From positions 248,001 to 312,000 of the forward strand of contig NZ_CP179727.1 of NCBI RefSeq assembly GCF_047425875.1: 64,000 nucleotides of DNA, in the 5' to 3' direction. The DNA is from Macrococcoides animalis. GTDB lineage: Bacteria > Bacillota > Bacilli > Staphylococcales > Staphylococcaceae. Positions 18,214 to 27,619 of the stretch are shown piece after piece. A model generated the notes under the pieces. That model ran no database searches. It saw only the letters and a list, made by a program, of their open reading frames with translations, and had not been told where the DNA came from. A program made the position numbers and the translations under genes. Position 1 is the stretch's first letter, and every line of letters begins with the position of its first letter.

Positions 18214-19116
18214 TTACGATTGCTCCGATGTTTTATTTTGTTTAACATCGTTTAATTGTTTTTGCAAATCTTGAACTGCTTTTTCAACTTTCTCTTTTTC
18301 TTTAGTTTCTTTCATCTTCATTTCTGATTCCATTTCAATACGACGTGTTTCTGCTTTTTTAGATTCATACGGAATGAATACGGCACCCACTTCTAAGTCG
18401 ATAATACCAGGCTTTATTAATTTACCATTTTCATCACGTTTAATATTCTTTGCCATACTCGGATAGTAATTCAGTTTATTCGAAATAGTACGCAAATCAC
18501 CAATTACTTCTATACCGTCTTTCATAAATAATTGAATACGCGATGAAGCCTGTTCATTTGGAATGAAATTTATTTCAGAAATTTGATTCACTATGGCAGG
18601 TTCCGTTTGAACGAGCATTTTCACGAGTTTATTTAATTCTTTCTTAGCGAAATTATTTATCAGTGGTGCATTACTTGGTGCTTTAAAATTCTTATGGTGT
18701 AATGTTTGACCATTTTCAAGTACTGGATGGAATTCACTACCATCTGGAATAACTCCAACCACATTATATTCATTTACTTTGATAGAAACTCTATTAGGAA
18801 AATGTCGTTTCACTGTAACAGATTTTACACCATCTAAATATTCGATATTACTTGAAATATCACCCGTATTTAAACTATAAATACGATCTTTATTAGAAAT
18901 ACTCGCTTTATCCAATATTACTTTTTTGTCATTGAGAATTGTGTCATTCAATGTTACTTTGCTAACATAGCTAATATTTGTAAACATGTATAATAATATT
19001 AATGTGACTACTGCGACAATTGTTAAGAACATGATTAACTGAATGCGTTGTTTTCGTTTGCGACGTTTTTTCTTCTCTTCTACAAAGTGAGGAGACTCAA
19101 TGATTTTTTCTTCCAT
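18214..19116 (-). CDS. divIB: Cell division protein DivIB/FtsQ
   Basis: Bitopic divisome protein that, with FtsL and DivIC, controls septal peptidoglycan synthesis. The 300-residue protein has a basic cytoplasmic N-terminus (KKKRRKRKQR, about 15-24), one membrane segment (about 25-48), a POTRA domain (about 50-120), a beta domain, and a long charged tail from about 255 that looks coiled-coil and is rich in Lys and Glu. No good ribosome site is visible, and the ATG lies 3 bases after the murD stop, so translation is probably coupled to murD. Confidence 0.92.
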   Translation of the reverse strand: MEEKIIESPHFVEEKKKRRKRKQRIQLIMFLTIVAVVTLILLYMFTNISYVSKVTLNDTILNDKKVILDKASISNKDRIYSLNTGDISSNIEYLDGVKSVTVKRHFPNRVSIKVNEYNVVGVIPDGSEFHPVLENGQTLHHKNFKAPSNAPLINNFAKKELNKLVKMLVQTEPAIVNQISEINFIPNEQASSRIQLFMKDGIEVIGDLRTISNKLNYYPSMAKNIKRDENGKLIKPGIIDLEVGAVFIPYESKKAETRRIEMESEMKMKETKEKEKVEKAVQDLQKQLNDVKQNKTSEQS

Positions 19117-19119
19117 ACA

Positions 19120-20460
19120 TTATTGTAATAACTTCACTTGTTGAATGAAGTCTTCTCCTCTTACTTCATATGTTGGATACTGATCCCAACTTGCACACGC
19201 TGGACTTAATAATACTATATCACCTGCAATGGTTTTATCCTTAGTCTTTATCACAGCATCTTTCACATCAATACAAACTGTAAAGTCAATTTGATGTTCC
19301 TTAGCAAATGATACTAATTTCTCAGTCGTTTCACCGAATATATACATATGTTTAACACGACTCACATACGTATCTAAATCTTCAAATCCGTTACCACGAT
19401 CTAACCCACCACATAACCAGTGAATAGGCGAATTAAACGCATTAAGTGCGAATGTTGTTGCTAACGTATTTGTCGCTTTTGAGTCATTATAATACTTTAC
19501 ATCTTCTATCGTCGTCACAAATTGCAAGCGGTGTTTGATTCCTTCGAATGACTTTAGAGTCGCGATGATACTCTCATTAGGGATACCACTTAACTTCGCA
19601 GCAGCTACACTTGATAAAATATTTTCTAAATTATGTTGGCCAGGTAAGACGACATCTTTCACATCTATGATAAATTCATCTTTAAAGTAAACTTTATCAC
19701 TGTCAATATAGGCACCATTTACTTTTTCCTGTGTACTGAAATATATAATTTGACTGTTAATACACAGACTTTCAAGTAAAACTTTTTGTTTGTCATTAAA
19801 AATTAAATAATCTTCTGCAGTCTGATTCTTAACAATATTTAATTTGGCATTAACATATTCCTCTTGAGTACCGTGATAATCTAAATGGGCAGAATAAATA
19901 TTAGTAATTAATGCAATGTGCGGCCTGAAATTTTCTATCCCCATTAATTGGAATGAAGATAACTCAGTAATTAAAGTATCTTCTGGTTTAGCATTTTGTG
20001 CAATTAACGATGCAACAAACCCAATGTTTCCACATAATAAACCTGCTTGATTACTATGTTTAAACATATCACCGATAAGCGACGTTACAGTTGTCTTACC
20101 ATTTGTTCCAGTGATGCCAATCATTTTACCTTCATTAATTTCATATGCTAATTCAACTTCTGTAATAATAGGAATATTTCGATTCATCGCTTCTTCAATA
20201 AACGGAATTGTATATGGGATTCCCGGATTTTTCACAATCAAAGATACACCATTTAATAATTCAACTGGATGATGGCCACTTACCACTTGAATTCCCAGTG
20301 CTTCAAGTTCTTTTGCTTCGTTTGTCAAGCTGACATCTTTGCCATCATTAACTTTCACCTTTGCTCCAAGTAAATGCAATAATTTGGCTGTTTCATAACC
20401 ACTTTTGCCAAGTCCAAGTACTAAAATATTTTTATCTTCATATTTTGATATATGTTTCAC
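19120..20460 (-). CDS. murD: UDP-N-acetylmuramoyl-L-alanine--D-glutamate ligase
   Basis: Adds D-glutamate to the peptidoglycan precursor, using ATP. The 446-residue protein has an N-terminal Rossmann domain with GLGKSGYETAKLL, the Mur ligase ATP loop GITGTNGKTTVTSL near residues 115-128, and the C-terminal ligase domain with YNDSKATN. The start is a GTG at 20460 with TAGGAGTG well placed ahead. It begins immediately next to the mraY stop. Confidence 0.96.
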   Translation of the reverse strand: MKHISKYEDKNILVLGLGKSGYETAKLLHLLGAKVKVNDGKDVSLTNEAKELEALGIQVVSGHHPVELLNGVSLIVKNPGIPYTIPFIEEAMNRNIPIITEVELAYEINEGKMIGITGTNGKTTVTSLIGDMFKHSNQAGLLCGNIGFVASLIAQNAKPEDTLITELSSFQLMGIENFRPHIALITNIYSAHLDYHGTQEEYVNAKLNIVKNQTAEDYLIFNDKQKVLLESLCINSQIIYFSTQEKVNGAYIDSDKVYFKDEFIIDVKDVVLPGQHNLENILSSVAAAKLSGIPNESIIATLKSFEGIKHRLQFVTTIEDVKYYNDSKATNTLATTFALNAFNSPIHWLCGGLDRGNGFEDLDTYVSRVKHMYIFGETTEKLVSFAKEHQIDFTVCIDVKDAVIKTKDKTIAGDIVLLSPACASWDQYPTYEVRGEDFIQQVKLLQ

Positions 20461-21438
20461 TTAGTTCACTCCTAAATAAATCCCGATTAGTCCTGAAATA
20501 ATACCTACTGTCCAAAAAACGATGACAATTTTCCATTCACTCCAACCACCTAATTCAAAATGATGGTGCAATGGACTCATTCTGAAAATACGTTTCCCAG
20601 TTAGTTTGAAAGAAGTAACTTGTAACATTACTGATAAGGTTTCCAATACAAATACTAACCCTATAAAAATCAACGTTAATTCTTGATTCAACATAATTGA
20701 AACTGTTGCTATCACACCACCCAGTGCAAGTGAACCAGTATCTCCCATGAATAATTTTGCTTTATATTTATTGTAGATTAAAAATCCACATAAACTACCA
20801 ATAAGAATTGCTAGATAATACATCATTCCTTGGCTCATGGAATGATGAGCTAAATAGAAATAACAACTAAAAGCAATAATAGATAAGCCTGTTGCTAATC
20901 CGTCAAGTCCATCTGTTAAGTTCACAGCATTTGAGAAACCAACTTGCCAGAAAACAATAAACACGACGTAGAAAAATGATAAAGGAATGCCAAAGTCTGT
21001 GAAAGGTAGATTAATTTCATTGGATAATGAAAGTAAACCTAATCCATTACTTACAACGTAGAATAATACGGCAATTAATATTTGAAATAAGAATTTTTGT
21101 TTCGATGTTAACCCTTGGTTGTTCTTTTTGACAACAATAATATAATCATCAACAAATCCAATTAATCCAAACCCTAACGTAACTAGAATTAATAATATAA
21201 TTGGTCCTTTATCTTCAACAAAAAATGTTGCTATCACACTCAAAATAATGGTACTAATTAAGAAAGTTAAACCTCCCATTGTAGGTGTTCCACTTTTTTG
21301 TTGGTGACTTTGTGGTCCTTCTTCACGAATTGATTGTCCAAATTTCATACGTTTTAATAACGGGATAAATAAAGGGACTAAAATCGCCGTTAATATAAAA
21401 CTCACTACTCCAAAAATTAATGCATTCATGCTATTCAC
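20461..21438 (-). CDS. mraY: Phospho-N-acetylmuramoyl-pentapeptide transferase
   Basis: Transfers phospho-MurNAc-pentapeptide to undecaprenyl phosphate, making lipid I on the inner face of the membrane. The 325-residue protein has about ten membrane helices and the catalytic regions GLIGFVDDY, NAVNLTDGLDGLATG, MGDTGSLALGG and SPLHHHFEL. The start is uncertain. The frame opens with GTG at 21438 and an ATG follows at 21429; neither has a ribosome site at normal distance, and an in-frame stop lies just ahead. AAAGGAA is some 20-30 bases upstream. Confidence 0.94.
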   Translation of the reverse strand: MNSMNALIFGVVSFILTAILVPLFIPLLKRMKFGQSIREEGPQSHQQKSGTPTMGGLTFLISTIILSVIATFFVEDKGPIILLILVTLGFGLIGFVDDYIIVVKKNNQGLTSKQKFLFQILIAVLFYVVSNGLGLLSLSNEINLPFTDFGIPLSFFYVVFIVFWQVGFSNAVNLTDGLDGLATGLSIIAFSCYFYLAHHSMSQGMMYYLAILIGSLCGFLIYNKYKAKLFMGDTGSLALGGVIATVSIMLNQELTLIFIGLVFVLETLSVMLQVTSFKLTGKRIFRMSPLHHHFELGGWSEWKIVIVFWTVGIISGLIGIYLGVN

Positions 21439-21506
21439 TTATCAGCTTATTAACTGATTCCTTTCTTTTCCTTAAATTTTTATTCTGATGTATCCAATTC
21501 TAATGT

Positions 21507-23789
21507 TTAACTATCGTTGTTTGTTTGGTCAGTTTTTTCTTTTTCAGTTTTCTTCTTTTTTGCTTCTGCTTCAAGTTGCTTTTTTAAGGCTTTTTCTTCA
21601 TCCTTCTTATTCGCATCGATTATATTATCATATGCCGGTGATTGCTTTAAAGGATCAAGAGAGTCCATTGATACCATGACTTTATCACCTTTTTTAACTT
21701 TACTGCCAGGTGCAATCGACTGCTTCACAACATAACCACTCCCATCAAATTGAACTTTTATTTGCGTTAGTTGTTCAAAGATGAGTAAATCTCGTTTAGA
21801 CCATGACGATAAATCCGGCATTGTTATAGCACCATCTGTCATTAAGAATACTTTATCACCTCTAAGAAGATCTGTTTGTTGTGGGATTTGAGAGATTACT
21901 TTGTTACCATCCCCAATTACGACTGGTGTAAAGCCAGCACCTTCAATTACACCGCTCGCTTTATCAATATTTGATCCAGTAACACTTTCAACTTCACTTG
22001 ATAACTTCTTGTCTTTATCCTTGGTCACTCCAACATCTAGGTACTTTAGTGTATTTTCCATTAAAGGTTTATATCCCTTGGAAACTCCCAAATTATATGC
22101 TTCTCCTGCATTCTTTTGCGCTAAGGACATTCCATAATAGATTATGACACGTGGATTTTTAGCTGGTGCATATCCCATGAAACTAACCATATAAGGTTGT
22201 ACACCTTTTACATATCCCCCATTTTTAGTATCTGGCACTTGTGCAGTCCCCGTTTTACCAGCAATTTTATAATCATCAATCTGATAATGATACGCATGCA
22301 TTTCAGATCCGTAAACGACATCATATAGTGCTTTCATTGTTTTCTGTGCCGTTGATTTAGAAATAGGCTGTCCTACAACTTTTCGTTCACCTTTAAATAC
22401 AACACTTTTGTCAGGACTGACGATATCTTTTACAAAATATGGACGAATCATCTTACCATCGTTAACTATTGCAGTTTCAGCTTGCACCATTTGAGCTGGA
22501 CTTACTGATGTAGATTGACCGAAAGCAGTAACTTTCTTACTTAATTCATCTCCCCATGAAATATGGCCCGAAACTTCTGAATCAAATAAAGAGTTTGTCG
22601 ATTTACCAAACCCAAATTTTTCATAGTATTCTTTCATCTTATCTAGACCTACATCATCTTGTAGTTTCATCATAAGTACGTTGGATGATAATTGGAAACC
22701 TTTATTCATCGAAATCATACCCCATCCAACATCGTTCCAATCTGAAATCACACTACCCGCAACTTCACGCTCACCAGACTTGAACTTTTCTTTTGGTTTG
22801 AACTTACCTTCTTGTATAGCTGCTGCTAAACCATATGTTTTAAATGTTGAACCTGGCTCATACGTATTTTGATATAAGTTATTCGCCCATTTATCACCAA
22901 AATTTTCACGTGTTTGTGGGTTAAAGGTTGGTCGTTGACTATAACCTAATATTTCACCTGTTTTCGCATCAGTAACAACAGCAAATAAATCTTTTGGTTG
23001 ATAGCGTTTCACCATAGCATCAAGGGAATCTTCAACAAATATTTGGATATTTTTATCGATTGTCAAATTAACATTATCACCATTAATTGCAGGAATTATA
23101 TTCCCCGACTTTGGCAAGACATATTGCCAAATATCTTGTTTATAACTCGTTTTACCTGCTTTTCCTGACAAATAAGTATCAAATATTTTTTCTGAACCCA
23201 TCATTCCTTGAATTTGGTTAGTATCTGGATTTTTCTCTGCATAACCTATTAAATGTGATGCAAAGTTACCATTTGGGTAGAAACGTTTCTTCTCTGAAAA
23301 AAAAGTTAAACCAGGTAATTTTAATTGTTCTATAGCTTTTTTCTGATTAAATGTTAAATCCTTACCTGCTTTTCCGAATTCAACTTGAAACGCCTTCTTT
23401 GTATTTAGTGTCTTTAGTATCGATTTATAAGGCATTTCGATTATTTTACTCAATGCTTTTGCAGTCTTCTTTTTATCTACTACATGTCTTGGTATTTTAT
23501 CTTTTTGACTCATACGTTTATCTAACACTGCTACAAGTTTATATGAATCGATATCTTCGGCAAGAATCTCCCCATTGCGATCTAGTATTTTTCCACGTAC
23601 AGGTTGGTTTACAATACTACGTACATATTTTTCACTTGCACGCATTGATAAATCTTGTCCACTAGACTGACCAGTAATCATTACTATAGAATACTTTAAA
23701 ATCAATGAAAAAAAGAGCAGTCCGAATAACAACACTAAAAGGACCGCTCCTATTTTATTTTTTCTTATTTTAAGCTTAGTTCGTGACAT
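21507..23789 (-). CDS. pbp1: Division transpeptidase PBP1 (class B, PASTA)
   Basis: Cross-links septal peptidoglycan with FtsW. The 760-residue protein has one N-terminal membrane segment (about 14-36), a PBP dimerisation domain (about 55-225), and the transpeptidase domain with the active-site serine in STFK (314-317), SSN (368-370) and KTGT (512-515). Two PASTA domains occupy about 590-715, ahead of a Lys/Glu-rich tail. It overlaps ftsL by 14 bases. Domain order equals staphylococcal PBP1, the essential division PBP. The name pbpA is also used. Confidence 0.96.
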   Translation of the reverse strand: MSRTKLKIRKNKIGAVLLVLLFGLLFFSLILKYSIVMITGQSSGQDLSMRASEKYVRSIVNQPVRGKILDRNGEILAEDIDSYKLVAVLDKRMSQKDKIPRHVVDKKKTAKALSKIIEMPYKSILKTLNTKKAFQVEFGKAGKDLTFNQKKAIEQLKLPGLTFFSEKKRFYPNGNFASHLIGYAEKNPDTNQIQGMMGSEKIFDTYLSGKAGKTSYKQDIWQYVLPKSGNIIPAINGDNVNLTIDKNIQIFVEDSLDAMVKRYQPKDLFAVVTDAKTGEILGYSQRPTFNPQTRENFGDKWANNLYQNTYEPGSTFKTYGLAAAIQEGKFKPKEKFKSGEREVAGSVISDWNDVGWGMISMNKGFQLSSNVLMMKLQDDVGLDKMKEYYEKFGFGKSTNSLFDSEVSGHISWGDELSKKVTAFGQSTSVSPAQMVQAETAIVNDGKMIRPYFVKDIVSPDKSVVFKGERKVVGQPISKSTAQKTMKALYDVVYGSEMHAYHYQIDDYKIAGKTGTAQVPDTKNGGYVKGVQPYMVSFMGYAPAKNPRVIIYYGMSLAQKNAGEAYNLGVSKGYKPLMENTLKYLDVGVTKDKDKKLSSEVESVTGSNIDKASGVIEGAGFTPVVIGDGNKVISQIPQQTDLLRGDKVFLMTDGAITMPDLSSWSKRDLLIFEQLTQIKVQFDGSGYVVKQSIAPGSKVKKGDKVMVSMDSLDPLKQSPAYDNIIDANKKDEEKALKKQLEAEAKKKKTEKEKTDQTNNDS

Positions 23790-24150
23790 TTTTTTGCACT
23801 ACCTTTACGTTATCATTATTCAAGCTTAGACCAAATGATTTAGCTTTACTATAGACACGTTCGTAAGAAGATTGTTTCATCGCTTCAGAATTTAATTCAC
23901 CATTCACAGATTTTTGATGAACTATTTTTTGTTCAATCGCAGCAATCTTACTATTCGTTTGATACGCATCGTATTTTAAAGATAGCATATAAATACTGAC
24001 TAAAGCAATCAATGTTACCAATGATAAATAGACTAATTTTTCTAATTTAGATAACGAAACAACATGGGTTTTGGTTACAGTCCTAGTTTTAACTTCCGTT
24101 TGTGGCTGAGCTTGTCCATAATAATTTTGATTAATATATTCTACTGCCAT
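23776..24150 (-). CDS. ftsL: Cell division protein FtsL
   Basis: Small bitopic divisome protein that pairs with DivIC and DivIB. The 124-residue protein has a basic cytoplasmic N-terminus, one membrane segment (about 38-58), and an extracellular coiled coil (about 60-105). FtsL is weakly conserved in sequence, so the assignment rests on size, topology and its place between rsmH and pbp1. GAGGTGA precedes the ATG. Confidence 0.92.
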   Translation of the reverse strand: MAVEYINQNYYGQAQPQTEVKTRTVTKTHVVSLSKLEKLVYLSLVTLIALVSIYMLSLKYDAYQTNSKIAAIEQKIVHQKSVNGELNSEAMKQSSYERVYSKAKSFGLSLNNDNVKVVQKNVTN

Positions 24151-24160
24151 GTTGTCACCT

Positions 24161-25093
24161 CTATTTTAATATTTCTACTACTCTTAGTTTCGCACTGCGG
24201 GCTCTGTTGTTTTCATCCAATTCCTCTTGTGTTGACACGATTGGCTTTCTATTGACACGTTTTAATTTCGGTTTGAATTCATCTGGTATGACTGGTAGTC
24301 CTCTCGGAATATCAGGTCCCTTTTCGTATTCCTGAAACACTTGTTTACAAAGTCTGTCTTCTAATGAGTGAAATGTAATCACACTAATTCTTCCACCGAC
24401 TTTAACTGAAGCAATCGCTTGTTCAATCGATTCTTCAAAAGCACCAAGTTCGTCATTTACTGCAATTCTTATAGCTTGAAAGACTCGTTTTGCGGGATGT
24501 CCGCCTGTTCTCCTTGCTGGTGCTGGAATTGCATCTTTAATAATTTCAACTAATTCAGATGTTGTTTCTATCGGTGCTGATTCTCTTAACTTTTCAATTT
24601 TTCTAGCGATTTGTTTAGAAAATTTCTCTTCACCATATCGAAAGAATATAGAAACTAACTTTTCATAAGGCCATTCGTTTACTACTTCATATGCAGAAAG
24701 GTTTTGTGATTGATCCATACGCATATCAAGTTTTGCTTCTTGGTGATAGCTAAATCCTCGATCTCCAACATCAAGTTGTGGACTAGAAACACCTAAGTCG
24801 TACAAAATTCCATCGACTTTATCAATATTAAGTTCGTCTAGAATCGCTCTTAAATTTCTAAAGTTTTCTTTGACGAAAGTTACTTTATCTAAATGGTCTT
24901 TCAAAATGATGTGTGCGTTATCAATAGCTGTTTGGTCTTGATCGATTGAAATCAACCTACCATCCGTTAATTGCTTTACTAAATAAAGACTATGACCTGC
25001 TCCACCTAATGTACAATCAACGTAAATGCCATTTGGATTTATATTAAGTTGATTGACAGTTTCTTTTAATAACACGGTAATATGATGGAACAT
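24161..25093 (-). CDS. rsmH: 16S rRNA (cytosine-1402-N4) methyltransferase
   Basis: Methylates N4 of C1402 in the 30S P site, using SAM. The 310-residue MraW-family protein has FHHITVLLKETV at the start, the SAM-binding stretch YVDCTLGGAGHSL, DGILYDLGVSSPQLD, and PARRTGGHPAKRVFQ. AGGAGGA lies before the ATG. It is second in the dcw cluster, 9 bases after mraZ. The older name mraW is also used. Confidence 0.96.
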   Translation of the reverse strand: MFHHITVLLKETVNQLNINPNGIYVDCTLGGAGHSLYLVKQLTDGRLISIDQDQTAIDNAHIILKDHLDKVTFVKENFRNLRAILDELNIDKVDGILYDLGVSSPQLDVGDRGFSYHQEAKLDMRMDQSQNLSAYEVVNEWPYEKLVSIFFRYGEEKFSKQIARKIEKLRESAPIETTSELVEIIKDAIPAPARRTGGHPAKRVFQAIRIAVNDELGAFEESIEQAIASVKVGGRISVITFHSLEDRLCKQVFQEYEKGPDIPRGLPVIPDEFKPKLKRVNRKPIVSTQEELDENNRARSAKLRVVEILK

Positions 25094-25102
25094 GACATCC
25101 TC

Positions 25103-25534
25103 CTATAAATCAAAATCAATTAACTCTTCAGCAATTTCTTCATAATGTTCTTCGGTATCATCATAGAAATCATTCCAGCTACTTCTATCCCAAATCTCAA
25201 TTCGACTTGAAACACCAATTACTGTACATTCTTTCGATAAACCCGCATATTCCATTAAATTCTTTGGAATATTAATACGCCCTTGTTTATCTATTTCTAC
25301 TTCGACTGCACCAGAGAAAAATAAACGCATAAATTTTCTGGCATCTCGTTTAGTTATTGGCAAAGTCTTTAATTTTTCTTCAATTCTTTTCCATTCATCT
25401 AAAGGATAGCCAAACAAACACTTATCAAGGCCACGCGTGATTACGAAATGTTCAGTCAATTCATCTCGGAACTTTGCAGGTACAATCATGCGACCTTTGG
25501 TATCCAATTGATGTTGATATTCACCCATGAACAT
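25103..25534 (-). CDS. mraZ: Transcriptional regulator MraZ
   Basis: DNA-binding repressor or tuner of its own dcw operon. The 143-residue protein contains two SpoVT-AbrB-like repeats, each with a DxKGR core (LDTKGRMIVP and IDKQGRINIP). I start at MFMGEYQHQLD (25534), the family N-terminus, which sits 6 bases from AGGTG; an ATG 6 bases earlier has no room for a ribosome site. Three GTGG repeats lie in its promoter. Confidence 0.95.
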   Translation of the reverse strand: MFMGEYQHQLDTKGRMIVPAKFRDELTEHFVITRGLDKCLFGYPLDEWKRIEEKLKTLPITKRDARKFMRLFFSGAVEVEIDKQGRINIPKNLMEYAGLSKECTVIGVSSRIEIWDRSSWNDFYDDTEEHYEEIAEELIDFDL

Positions 25535-25563
25535 ATTCATCACCTAGCCTTAATATAAATTTA

Positions 25564-25618
25564 CCACATCCCACCACTTTCCTCCACTAATTATACAAAA
25601 CTTTTTGAATTTTTATTA
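25564..25618 (-). promoter_or_regulatory. dcw promoter with MraZ boxes
   Basis: On the minus strand a perfect TATAAT (25590-25595) with a weak -35 (TAATAA, about 25613-25618) precedes mraZ. Just downstream, three GTGG boxes (complement at 25584-25587, 25574-25577 and 25564-25567) are spaced exactly 10 bases apart, the periodicity known for MraZ sites. They would cover the transcription start. Confidence 0.82.
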
Positions 25619-25634
25619 TTAACGACAAAAAAAG

Positions 25635-25665
25635 CCCCCACCACGCATTTTTTTCGTGGTGGGGG
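25635..25665 (-). terminator. Strong terminator after bshC
   Basis: GC-rich 11-base arms CCCCCACCACG and CGTGGTGGGGG with a 9-base loop, followed on the minus strand by TTTTTTT. It isolates bshC from the dcw promoter. Confidence 0.93.
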
Positions 25666-25707
25666 ATAATCCCAAAAAATCTACATATATTCTTTTGAGG
25701 TGGAACG

Positions 25708-27303
25708 TTATGGTTTTATGATGGTGTGATCAAAACCATAGTATGTGATACTTTCAATCACTTCATCAAAAATACCAAAATGATGATTGTTGATGAATTG
25801 TAATGGATGCATTAAACGTTCCTGCAATCCACCGCCTGGATGTAATACATTTCCGATTGCATTCAATGCTTTAAAATCGATATCATGACGACGTTTAATA
25901 TCATGGTGGTATCGCTTTTTGAAGTATTCAAATTGACGCTTATGGTAATTTAAATTATCTTGTAATAATTGTTTCGTTTCTTGTGTGACCTCTAACAATT
26001 GCATTGCCTCATAGTCTTTTTCTAAGTTTGAAATAGTCTCTTGCATCTGACTTAAAAGCAATGGATTTTCTTTAGAACCTAAAAATTCATTTTGAAACTT
26101 AGCAATGCCAAATTCAAATAAATCTTCATTTGAAATATTAAAACGTTTCATGTCTTTTAAAACTTTATCATTCGTATACGTAATACGCATACGTGGTACA
26201 ACTGGCGGCATCTCTACTTTCGCAAAATCAAAAACTTGCTTAAGTTCTCCCCAGTATTTGATTTCAGAAGGTCCTCCGATGAACGACAATGTATTAAACA
26301 TCATTTCTTCCATTAAAGGACGCGTTACCACGTTGTTGCTAAACAAATGCGGTGCAGCTTGAATCTTTGCACGAATTTCAGCTTTAGTAAATACCGCATC
26401 AGACTTTGGTAATACATATTTACCATCAATACATTTCAACAATTGGCGTTTTCCATCATATGACATAAACAAATGAACATTGGTATCTGTAATAATTTGC
26501 TGTTCATTAATCAGTGATTTCATTTTATCTTGACCATATCTAAAAGCTTGATCAATTTCTGCGTGGTTATCAAACATCCATACAAGTATATCTGTTTCAA
26601 GTGATCTAAATGCTTTATTTTGACTATCAATTAATAATAATCCGTAATCTTTAAATAAAGTATGAATAATAAATTGAAAATGATCTGTCCAATTGTTTGG
26701 TAAAGCATTTAATAATGCATGAATTGATTTTGTTGTTTTCGTTTCTACAAGACTCGTAATAAAACGATCAATAGTGAATTTCAATGCTTCCTCTTCAAAA
26801 ACGAGCGTTGAAACACTATCAGTAACATCTTCAGACGGATGATATTTAATTTTATGTAAATAATGTTCACTTGAATATACGTTAACATGATTCACTTCAT
26901 CAAAATCATGATCTTCTCCCGCAATCCAAAATACCGGAACAATTTCAGTGCCTAATTTTTTTGATTGTTCTTTGGCTAAAACGATAATCGAAATAATTTT
27001 ATGTAATGTATACATTGGACTAACGAAAAGACCCGCTTGTTGTCCACCAATGACTACTTTATTACCTTTACTAATACGCTCTATATTTTCTTTTTGTGAT
27101 ACGCTTAATTCATACTTCACCATATATGATTCAATGATTTGCGCAAGTTGCGCTTCTAAACCATTTGCGGGGTAGTTCATACGCGCTTTATAACTTTCAT
27201 CTTTCGTCACATCATATTGATATTGTGATAACACTTCATCCTGATGAGTATAGCGCTCTATAAAAGTACCTTTTTTATCTGTAATTTGTTTAATTATCTC
27301 CAC
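25708..27303 (-). CDS. bshC: Bacillithiol biosynthesis cysteine-adding enzyme
   Basis: Adds cysteine to GlcN-malate in the last step of bacillithiol synthesis. The 531-residue protein has a Rossmann-like core with VVIGGQQAGLF and PVFWIAGEDHDFDEVNH, TRPLMEE and FIGGPSEIKYW in the middle, a coiled-coil part (about 420-480), and LHPGGGLQER near the end. I choose GTG at 27303, which has AGGTG about 8 bases ahead; the open frame runs farther up to 27414 but reads through the rpmF terminator. It is flanked by rpmF and the dcw cluster, as in Bacillus. Confidence 0.93.
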   Translation of the reverse strand: MEIIKQITDKKGTFIERYTHQDEVLSQYQYDVTKDESYKARMNYPANGLEAQLAQIIESYMVKYELSVSQKENIERISKGNKVVIGGQQAGLFVSPMYTLHKIISIIVLAKEQSKKLGTEIVPVFWIAGEDHDFDEVNHVNVYSSEHYLHKIKYHPSEDVTDSVSTLVFEEEALKFTIDRFITSLVETKTTKSIHALLNALPNNWTDHFQFIIHTLFKDYGLLLIDSQNKAFRSLETDILVWMFDNHAEIDQAFRYGQDKMKSLINEQQIITDTNVHLFMSYDGKRQLLKCIDGKYVLPKSDAVFTKAEIRAKIQAAPHLFSNNVVTRPLMEEMMFNTLSFIGGPSEIKYWGELKQVFDFAKVEMPPVVPRMRITYTNDKVLKDMKRFNISNEDLFEFGIAKFQNEFLGSKENPLLLSQMQETISNLEKDYEAMQLLEVTQETKQLLQDNLNYHKRQFEYFKKRYHHDIKRRHDIDFKALNAIGNVLHPGGGLQERLMHPLQFINNHHFGIFDEVIESITYYGFDHTIIKP

Positions 27304-27390
27304 TTTGTTTACACCTCGCATTTTATCATTATTTAGTATAATGATATTCAAGCACAAATACAATTTTACGGCTTGTAATGACAAAAAAAT

Positions 27391-27416
27391 AAGTGCATCG
27401 CCGAAGCGATACACCT
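27391..27416 (-). terminator. Terminator after rpmF
   Basis: Stem of about 9 pairs (GTGCATCGC with GCGATACAC, including one G-U pair) closed by CGAA, followed on the minus strand by TTATTTTTTT. Confidence 0.85.
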
Positions 27417-27424
27417 ATTTGTTA

Positions 27425-27598
27425 TTATTTAGAAACTACTTCTTTACCATTGTATGAACCACATGATGGACATACGCGGTGAGATAATTTCATTTCGCCA
27501 CATGATGGACATTCAACCATACCAGGTACTGATAATTTGAAGTGTGTACGACGTTTTCTTTTCGCTGTTTTAGATGTTCTTCTAAAAGGAACTGCCAT
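27425..27598 (-). CDS. rpmF: 50S ribosomal protein L32 (zinc-ribbon form)
   Basis: Ribosomal protein of 57 residues starting MAVPFRRTSKTAKRKRR, with two CPSC pairs that form a zinc ribbon. This is therefore the zinc-dependent (C+) paralogue. AGGAGG lies upstream. It follows the yceD homologue by about 20 bases and ends in a terminator. The pairing of yceD with rpmF is widely conserved. Confidence 0.97.
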   Translation of the reverse strand: MAVPFRRTSKTAKRKRRTHFKLSVPGMVECPSCGEMKLSHRVCPSCGSYNGKEVVSK

Positions 27599-27619
27599 TG
27601 TATTTTGCCTCCTATCAAT

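Noticed and set aside
27304..27414. N-terminal extension of bshC
   Set aside because: It would run through the terminator of rpmF and exceeds the family length; GTG at 27303 has a ribosome site.
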